Assembly: GCA_019246575.1 (NCBI GenBank) | Contig: JAFAQG010000914.1 | Coordinates: 1-11,486 of the forward strand | DNA length: 11,486 nt | Reading direction: 5' to 3' | Source: Acidobacteriaceae bacterium | GTDB taxonomy: Bacteria > Acidobacteriota > Terriglobia > Bryobacterales > Bryobacteraceae | Part shown: positions 7,152-11,486 of the stretch, piece by piece | How the letters are laid out: the number at the start of each line of letters is the position of its first letter | Numbering within the stretch: position 1 is the first letter of the stretch | Made by a program: the position numbers and the translations under genes | Notes under the pieces: model-generated | Database searches by the model: none | Seen by the model: only the letters and a program-made list of their open reading frames with translations | Told to the model about the DNA's origin: nothing

Positions 7152-8204
7152 ATGAGCGGCAGCAGAATACTTTCGGCGAAACTGATGTTTGTGATTGCGT
7201 GTTGCACGATTTCGGCGCTCGGGCAGACGCCCGCCCCGGAGCCTGCCGCGCGACAAGCGCCCGCGGCACCGAATGAAGGCGAGCTCAACAAGTACATCAG
7301 TCGCGATCCGAAAGATGTGATGACTGCGCTCGACCTGCTGACGCAGAACATGTATGAGCAGGAAGTGGACACGACGTTGATCCTGTTCATCCTGCAGCAT
7401 GGTAACCGTGTCCAGGTCAGGCGGTTTTTCTATCCCGCAACAGACAAGGAAATGGTCCCGGCATACATCTTCACGCCTGTGAACATCCAGGAAGGAGCAC
7501 GACGGCCCGGCTTGTTGATCGTGCATGGCGGATTTCACGAAAAGTTGGATTGGCGTTACTTCCCTCTAATCGATCTCGCTGTTTCGAAGGGTTACGTGGT
7601 CATGTTTCCGGAGTATCGCGGCAGCAGCGGCTACGGTGAGCAAAACTTCAAAAACGACTACGGCATCACCGACGTCGCGGACATTTTCTCCGCAGACGAG
7701 TATCTGAAGAAGCAGCCCAACGTCGATCCCGCAAGAATCGGCATCCTTGGGCATAGCCGCGGTGGGATGACCACGCTGCTCGCCATCGAGCGCGATCCTA
7801 AACGATTTCAGGTCGCGGTGGATATTGCAGGCCTCGCGGACTTCCTCGCTTACATGAGTTACAAGCCCGATGATCGCCGGATGGAAGTGGCGAAGGAACC
7901 GCACTTCAAAGGTCAACTGCCGATCGATAATTTGGCCGCGTATATGGATATCACGCCCTTAAATTATGTCGAGAAGATTCAGACTCCCTTGATGGTGCTG
8001 GCCACAACGGGCGACAAAATTGTGCCGTACGGGCTGAACAGCGGGCGCTTGATTGAGCTCTTGAAGTCCTATGGCAAAATATTCGACTCGCACACCTACA
8101 GCAACGCGCCCGGAGGACATGTGTTTCTGTTCGGCGATAGCGACGAGACGCGGGATTGCGTCCAACGTGCCTTCAACTGGATCGGCAAGTATCTCAAGCC
8201 GTGA
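7152..8204 (+). CDS. Secreted S9-type alpha/beta hydrolase (prolyl oligopeptidase/acyl-aminoacyl peptidase-like)
   Basis: A 350-residue serine hydrolase. Residues 1-25 form a signal peptide (LMFVIACCTISALGQ), followed by a Pro/Ala-rich linker, so it acts outside the cytoplasm. The catalytic fold has the oxyanion-loop motif IVHGGFH (123-129), the PEYRGSSGYG segment typical of peptidase family S9 (153-162), the nucleophile elbow GHSRGG with Ser 202, the acid Asp 288 in ATTGDKIVP, and His 323 in GGHVF. The N-terminal beta-propeller of prolyl oligopeptidases is absent; only about 110 residues precede the catalytic domain, so it is a stand-alone hydrolase domain. Substrate is unknown: peptidase, or an esterase removing acyl groups from sugars. 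The GH39 glycosidase starts nine bases downstream, so the two are probably one transcript, which favours (but does not prove) a carbohydrate-related role. The ribosome site before the ATG is weak. Confidence 0.87.
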   Translation: MSGSRILSAKLMFVIACCTISALGQTPAPEPAARQAPAAPNEGELNKYISRDPKDVMTALDLLTQNMYEQEVDTTLILFILQHGNRVQVRRFFYPATDKEMVPAYIFTPVNIQEGARRPGLLIVHGGFHEKLDWRYFPLIDLAVSKGYVVMFPEYRGSSGYGEQNFKNDYGITDVADIFSADEYLKKQPNVDPARIGILGHSRGGMTTLLAIERDPKRFQVAVDIAGLADFLAYMSYKPDDRRMEVAKEPHFKGQLPIDNLAAYMDITPLNYVEKIQTPLMVLATTGDKIVPYGLNSGRLIELLKSYGKIFDSHTYSNAPGGHVFLFGDSDETRDCVQRAFNWIGKYLKP

Positions 8205-8213
8205 CACAGGACT

Positions 8214-9890
8214 ATGCGACATCTCTCGCTGGCTTTTCTTTGTGTGTTCCCCGTGCTTGCGCCTGCGCAGCAGTCAATTACGATTCAGGTAGACGCGTCC
8301 CGCAACTTAGGCCAGTTCAAGCCCGTCTGGAACTACTTCGGTTATGACGAGCCGAACTATACTTACGCGAAGAACGGACAAAAGCTCATCCATGAGTTAG
8401 CAGATCTGAGTTATACTCCCGTCCACATCCGCACGCATTTTCTACTAGCAAGCGGAAACGGAACCCCCGGTTTGAAATGGGGTTCCACCAACGCCTACAC
8501 GGAAGATCCATCGGGAAAATCTGTTTACAACTGGACAATTATCGATAAGATCCTCGGAACGTATGTGCAGGCTGGAGTGACGCCCTTTGTCGAAATCGGG
8601 TTCATGCCACAGGCCCTTTCCAGCCACCCCGACCCCTATACTCCCACCTGGATTCCCGGCGGCAAAAACGATAACTACAACATAGGCTGGACTTATCCGC
8701 CAAGAGATTACCAGAAATGGCACGAGCTTATCTATCGCTGGGTAACTCATTGCGTGGAGGAATACGGAAGACGCGCGGTCGAAACCTGGGACTGGGAAGT
8801 TTGGAACGAGCCCAACATCGGTTACTGGCATGGCACGCCGGAAGAGTACGACGAGCTCTACGACTACACAGCGGCCGCGGTAAAGCGTGCACTCCCTTCG
8901 GCCCGCGTCGGAGGCCCGGCTTCCACGGGGCCGGACAATGCAAAGGCTGGAGCATTCCTTCAGCAGTTCTTACGGCACTGCGTTTCGGGCAAGAATGCCG
9001 CCACCGGCGGGCAAGGCGCGCCTTTGGACTTCATCAGCTTCCATGCAAAAGGCCGCCCCAAGCTCGTCGGTAGACACGTGCAGATGGGCGTCTCGCAGGA
9101 AATGAAAGATACTGCGCGAGGGTTCGAGATCGTTCGCTCATTTCCCAAGTTCTCGAATGTGCCCATTGTGATCAGCGAAGCCGATCCTGAAGGCTGCGCC
9201 GCCTGCTCGGCCCGTGTCTACCCGCAGAATGCATATCGCAACGGCACGCTGTACCCCGCTTATGAAGCAGTAACCCTCAAAACGCTCATCGCGCTGGCGG
9301 CTCGGGATCATATGAATCTAGAAGGCATATTGACCTGGGCATTTGAGTTCGAAGATCAGCCGTACTTCGCCGGCTTCCGCACGCTGGCGACCAACGGGGT
9401 CGATAAACCTGTGCTGAACTTCTTTCGGATGCTCGGGTTAATGCGCGGCGATTTGATTAACGTCAAGAGTAGCGGCGCTGTGCCGGCCGATACCATCGTG
9501 AAAACCGGTGTCGCTCAAGGCGCGGATATCGACGCGCTCGCCGCGCGCACCGATCGCAACATCTCTGTTATGGTCTGGCATTACTGCGATGACGACGTAA
9601 CGGGGTCTCCAGCGCAAGTAGATCTGAAGATCACCGGATTGCCTTCGGATCGCAAACGCCTGCTGATGCGGCATTACCGCATCGACCAGGATCACAGCAA
9701 CTCGTATACGCTTTGGAAGCAGATGGGTTCTCCTCAGAACCCAACCGCCGATCAGTATGGAAAGCTCGAAGCTGCCGGGCATTTACAGCTCTGGGAGTCA
9801 CCGCGCTGGGTCGAAAGTCGCACCGGCTCCGAGGACGTCAACTTTTCCCTGCCGCTCCAGGCGATTTCGCTCATCGAGCTGAGCTGGTGA
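8214..9890 (+). CDS. Secreted glycoside hydrolase family 39 (beta-xylosidase type)
   Basis: A 558-residue exported retaining glycosidase. Signal peptide 1-19 (MRHLSLAFLCVFPVLAPAQ). The TIM barrel spans about 35-420 and opens with FKPVWNYFGYDEPNY (35-49), close to the GH39 start 'f...w..fgyDEpNyt'. EVWNEPNIGYWHGT (195-208) holds the acid/base Glu 199, and VISEADPEG (319-327) holds the predicted nucleophile Glu 322. A beta-sandwich accessory domain fills the C-terminus (ISVMVWHYCDDD at about 455 and ISLIELSW at the end), which is the usual GH39 architecture. Family members are beta-D-xylosidases or alpha-L-iduronidases; xylan side use is the likeliest in a soil organism. Start at the ATG 9 bases after the upstream stop, with a modest AGGA ribosome site (8207-8210) overlapping the intergenic gap. 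Likely co-transcribed with the S9 hydrolase. Confidence 0.9.
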   Translation: MRHLSLAFLCVFPVLAPAQQSITIQVDASRNLGQFKPVWNYFGYDEPNYTYAKNGQKLIHELADLSYTPVHIRTHFLLASGNGTPGLKWGSTNAYTEDPSGKSVYNWTIIDKILGTYVQAGVTPFVEIGFMPQALSSHPDPYTPTWIPGGKNDNYNIGWTYPPRDYQKWHELIYRWVTHCVEEYGRRAVETWDWEVWNEPNIGYWHGTPEEYDELYDYTAAAVKRALPSARVGGPASTGPDNAKAGAFLQQFLRHCVSGKNAATGGQGAPLDFISFHAKGRPKLVGRHVQMGVSQEMKDTARGFEIVRSFPKFSNVPIVISEADPEGCAACSARVYPQNAYRNGTLYPAYEAVTLKTLIALAARDHMNLEGILTWAFEFEDQPYFAGFRTLATNGVDKPVLNFFRMLGLMRGDLINVKSSGAVPADTIVKTGVAQGADIDALAARTDRNISVMVWHYCDDDVTGSPAQVDLKITGLPSDRKRLLMRHYRIDQDHSNSYTLWKQMGSPQNPTADQYGKLEAAGHLQLWESPRWVESRTGSEDVNFSLPLQAISLIELSW

Positions 9891-10001
9891 CGCATAGAAT
9901 CGCTTGCGAGTTCGTTTCGTAAAATCCCGCTAAATCACTGAAAAGTATGAAATCGCAGCCGCGCATCCGTTCGTGTGAGAAACGTTGTGCTTGCCCCCAT
10001 T
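9891..10001. other. Chromosomal flank downstream of the GH39 gene, nothing recognised
   Basis: No gene, repeat or clear terminator seen between the GH39 stop and the tandem repeat. A long minus-strand open frame crosses it but also crosses the tRNA fragment and is therefore not a gene. Confidence 0.5.
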
Positions 10002-10031
10002 AAGTGCGTAGAGGCGAAGTGCGTAGAGCCG
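10002..10031. repeat. Tandem 15-bp direct repeat beside the att site
   Basis: AAGTGCGTAGAGGCG (10002-10016) is immediately followed by AAGTGCGTAGAGCCG (10017-10031), identical at 14 of 15 positions. The pair ends four bases before the tRNA-Thr 3' end, on the chromosomal side. Could be recombinase/accessory-protein arm sites or a simple slippage duplication. Confidence 0.7.
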
Positions 10032-10035
10032 AATT

Positions 10036-10085
10036 TGGAGCCGTTGACCGGGATTGAACCGGTGACCTCTTCCTTACCAAGGAAG
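10036..10085 (-). tRNA. tRNA-Thr(GGT) 3' half; 5' half replaced, probable integration (att) site
   Basis: Read on the minus strand from 10085: anticodon arm CTTCC-TTGGTAA-GGAAG (perfect 5-bp stem, anticodon GGT), variable AGGTC, T arm ACCGG-TTCAATC-CCGGT (perfect 5 bp), acceptor 3' strand CAACGGC, discriminator T and encoded CCA at 10038-10036. The expected 5' part (GCCGTTG followed by a D arm with the GCTCAG-type sequence) is not present upstream of 10085, so the gene is broken at the anticodon stem. This is what a site-specific tyrosine recombinase leaves when an element integrates in the 3' half of a tRNA gene. The fragment's 5' side faces right, so the element lies to the right, where conjugation genes begin. 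A poor substitute 5' half can be drawn (see findings), so a highly derived whole tRNA at 10036-10114 is a less likely alternative. Confidence 0.8.
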
Positions 10086-10490
10086 ATTAAGACCCTTCCT
10101 GGTATCGCAACGGAAGCTAAGTTGTTCATTTGACGTTGATCTGTTTGTCCGTTTTTTGGGCCATTTCGGCTCGAATTGGGCGATAACGGGCAGTGATTCC
10201 GTGCCATTCTATGGCGACTGCAAACGTGGTGAAAAAGCCCCTGAACACCGGGCCCGCGAGGCTCGAACGGTTGATTCCCGTTTTCTTTTAACACGCGTCC
10301 GGCTATTTCTATCTCGGTCAGAGCCGCCTATTCCTTTTCTCTGCGCGCGCACTGGGGTGTGGCGGCCGATGCAGGGCTTGCAGTACCTATCGAAGCTTTT
10401 ATTAGGCATGCCGGAATCGAACTACCGTTCACATTCCAGTCGGCGTACGGATGTGCGTGCAAAATTCCAAATTCAGAACAGGAGATGAGT
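10086..10490. other. Left end of the integrated element, non-coding
   Basis: Four hundred bases between the tRNA fragment and the pilin gene without a convincing gene. On the minus strand a short stop-bounded frame (10287-10126) ends KTDKQINVK but has no good start and no recognisable domain; it could be the tail of a decayed gene. An 8-base palindrome GGCATGCC sits at 10405-10412. Promoters for the virB operon, and perhaps recombinase arm sites, should be here, but no clear -35/-10 pair is visible. Confidence 0.5.
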
Positions 10491-10778
10491 ATGCAATCCA
10501 AGACCCGCTTTGCCTTTCTCTTAGCGGTTACCAGTATCGCTGCTGCGCAGACGCTGGATACCGGAAACATTCAGCAAGAGGCCGGGGCGCTCTTGACTCT
10601 CTTTGAGGTTATCGGCGCGGTTGCGGCTGTCATCGCGATTATTTTCGCCGCGCTTGCGATCAGGGGGCGCAACGTGGGCGAGGGCATTGTCAGTTTGCTT
10701 TGTGCGATCGGCGCCATTTTCGTCATTGGACACGCGCGCGGGTGGGTGAGCAGTATCACGGGCATCACTCTTCCATAG
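10491..10778 (+). CDS. VirB2/TrbC-like conjugative pilin subunit
   Basis: A 95-residue prepilin of a type IV secretion system. Residues 1-20 (MQSKTRFAFLLAVTSIAAAQ) form a signal peptide; the mature part has two hydrophobic helices (about 35-57 and 65-82) separated by a short basic loop, IRGRNVGEG (57-65), exactly the VirB2/TrbC layout. After processing the subunit would polymerise into the conjugative pilus. The start at 10491 is chosen because AGGAG (10480-10484) sits 6 bases upstream; an ATG two codons earlier overlaps the spacing and longer upstream starts (10359) translate non-coding sequence. It is the first gene of the operon and is followed 17 bases later by the VirB3-like gene. Sequence conservation in this family is low, so the call rests on size, topology and context. 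Confidence 0.78.
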   Translation: MQSKTRFAFLLAVTSIAAAQTLDTGNIQQEAGALLTLFEVIGAVAAVIAIIFAALAIRGRNVGEGIVSLLCAIGAIFVIGHARGWVSSITGITLP

Positions 10779-10782
10779 CAAC

Positions 10783-10788
10783 GAGGAG
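10783..10788 (+). promoter_or_regulatory. Ribosome binding site of the VirB3-like gene
   Basis: GAGGAG, 7 bases before the ATG at 10796. It fixes the start at 10796 rather than at the longer in-frame alternative at 10700, which would overlap the pilin gene. Confidence 0.7.
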
Positions 10789-10795
10789 TGAAGCC

Positions 10796-11068
10796 ATGCC
10801 AGACCAGAGGAGGACCGGGACTCCATTGAACGACACGCTGAACAAACCGAAGAACAGGCTAGGGCTGGATTATCGCCTTGCCCTCGGGTGCATCGGTATC
10901 GGTGCGTGCCTCGCCCTATTCGTTGATGTATTGTTGGGCCTCGTGCTGGTCTTTGCGTCGCCGGCGGTCGTCCGCTTTGCGCTTCGGAAGGACCGGCAGA
11001 TGTACCAGCTTTGGTGCCTGTCGTTCCTCCAGAGCGCTTCCTACGATCCCGGGAAGGTGCGGCGATGA
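10796..11068 (+). CDS. VirB3/TrbD-like type IV secretion inner-membrane protein
   Basis: A 90-residue protein with the VirB3/TrbD pattern: a polar N-terminus with LNKPKNRLGLDYRLAL (15-30; the family's 'l.rPk..lGl...l' signature), one long or two close hydrophobic helices (29-62), and a C-terminal SYDPGKVRR (82-90) like the YYDPGK ending of the family. VirB3 sits in the inner membrane and works with VirB4 in pilus assembly and substrate transfer. The start at 10796 has a strong ribosome site. The stop TGA (11066-11068) overlaps the next ATG (ATGA), so it is translationally coupled to the VirB4 gene, the usual order virB2-virB3-virB4. Confidence 0.78.
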   Translation: MPDQRRTGTPLNDTLNKPKNRLGLDYRLALGCIGIGACLALFVDVLLGLVLVFASPAVVRFALRKDRQMYQLWCLSFLQSASYDPGKVRR

Positions 11069-11486
11069 ACCGCTGGTTCGAATCGGCCGGCGTCTCGAGC
11101 GAATTCGTTTCGCTCGAGCGCTTCCTCGATCCGTATATCTTCGCGACACAATCGGGTGCATACGGCAGCGTTTTCCGCATCCGCGGCATTGATCCCGAAT
11201 GCTTAAGTGATACCGAACTCGCGAATGTCTCGTCGCGTCTCGTGCAAGCGATGCGCCTGCTGCCGGAAGACTGTTCGCTGTACCAGATGCTCATCAAGCG
11301 TCGCGGCTGCGCGTTGCCGCAGAGCCGGTATGCCGATTCGGCAAACGAAGTGATTGCGGAAACACAGCGGAAACGGCATGAGTATCTGACGACGCGGCCG
11401 CTCGGGACGGTTGAGCTGTATTGGACGATTTGCTTCCATCCGCCCAAAGGACGAAAACAGCCGCAGCCCGGAGAGCATGCGGTCAG
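11065..11486 (+). CDS. VirB4/TrbE-type conjugation ATPase, N-terminal part (runs off right edge)
   Basis: An open frame from the ATG at 11065 reaches the window edge (140 codons), overlapping the previous stop by four bases; GGAAGG lies 8 bases upstream. The visible part corresponds to the N-terminal CagE/TrbE/VirB4 domain: FVSLERFLDPYIFATQSGAYGSVFRIRGID (14-43; family pattern 'fl....v..k.G.lg.v.rvrGvd'), then CLSDTELANVSSRLVQAMRLL and SLYQMLIKR (about 78-86). The Walker A and B motifs would lie beyond the edge. VirB4 is the cytoplasmic, membrane-attached ATPase that powers pilus biogenesis and is the most reliable marker of conjugative systems, so this gene with its two neighbours defines a T4SS operon. 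Whether it belongs to the F, T or G clade cannot be told from this piece. Confidence 0.87.
   Translation, partial: MNRWFESAGVSSEFVSLERFLDPYIFATQSGAYGSVFRIRGIDPECLSDTELANVSSRLVQAMRLLPEDCSLYQMLIKRRGCALPQSRYADSANEVIAETQRKRHEYLTTRPLGTVELYWTICFHPPKGRKQPQPGEHAV

Noticed and set aside
10126..10287. Short minus-strand frame ending KTDKQINVK just before the tRNA fragment
   Set aside because: No ribosome site, no plausible start and no recognisable domain; at most the tail of a decayed gene, so not listed as a CDS.
9935..10294. Minus-strand open frame of 119 codons
   Set aside because: It reads straight through the tRNA-Thr fragment (giving the usual tRNA-derived EEVTGSIPVNG), so it is spurious.
10250..10430. 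Two further tRNA T-arm-like sequences (around 10255-10275 and 10410-10430, minus strand)
   Set aside because: The T-loop words TTCGAGC and TTCGATT are present but flanking stems do not pair and no anticodon or acceptor arm can be built.
10359..10490. Longer start for the pilin gene
   Set aside because: The extra 44 residues precede a clear signal peptide and the AGGAG site fits the 10491 ATG.
10521..11447. Long 308-codon minus-strand open frame opposite virB2-virB4
   Set aside because: Arg/Ser/Ala-rich low-information product, fully antisense to three well-supported genes; high-GC shadow.

Overview
The window looks like a piece of an Acidobacteriota chromosome, probably of the Terriglobia/Bryobacterales (Solibacter) type. 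The basis is the secreted protein at 2914-3675, whose motifs I associate with a family common in that phylum, the divergent membrane pyrophosphatase, and the many Sec-exported hydrolases. The taxonomic call is from recalled family resemblance, not from a search.

Layout, left to right. (1) Positions 1-3675, minus strand: a likely three-gene operon. It reads, in transcription order, a secreted or outer-membrane-associated acidobacterial protein, a secreted family-2 glycoside hydrolase (beta-galactosidase type), and a conserved hypothetical protein that runs off the left edge. The last gene starts inside the GH2 stop codon (GTGA overlap). (2) Positions 3749-4339, plus strand: a small orphan protein resembling only the middle and C-terminal parts of phenylacetate-CoA ligase. 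(3) Positions 4382-6925, minus strand: an 847-residue membrane-integral pyrophosphatase (HppA), which uses PPi to pump H+ and/or Na+. (4) Positions 7152-9890, plus strand: a two-gene unit with a secreted S9-type alpha/beta hydrolase and, nine bases later, a secreted GH39 glycosidase (beta-xylosidase type). (5) Positions 9891-10490: a non-coding junction. It holds a 15-bp tandem repeat and a perfect 3' half (50 nt, including CCA) of a tRNA-Thr(GGT) gene on the minus strand, whose genuine 5' half is absent. (6) Positions 10491-11486, plus strand: the start of a type IV secretion operon, virB2/trbC - virB3/trbD - virB4/trbE, the last cut by the right edge.

Interpretation: the left 10 kb is ordinary chromosome devoted to polysaccharide breakdown plus energy conservation. 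At about position 10085 an integrative conjugative element (or a remnant) begins, inserted in the anticodon loop/3' half of tRNA-Thr(GGT). The orientation of the tRNA fragment puts the element on the right, which agrees with the conjugation genes there. The intact, reconstituted tRNA-Thr should lie at the far end of the element, outside this window. No CRISPR array, rRNA or insertion sequence was seen.
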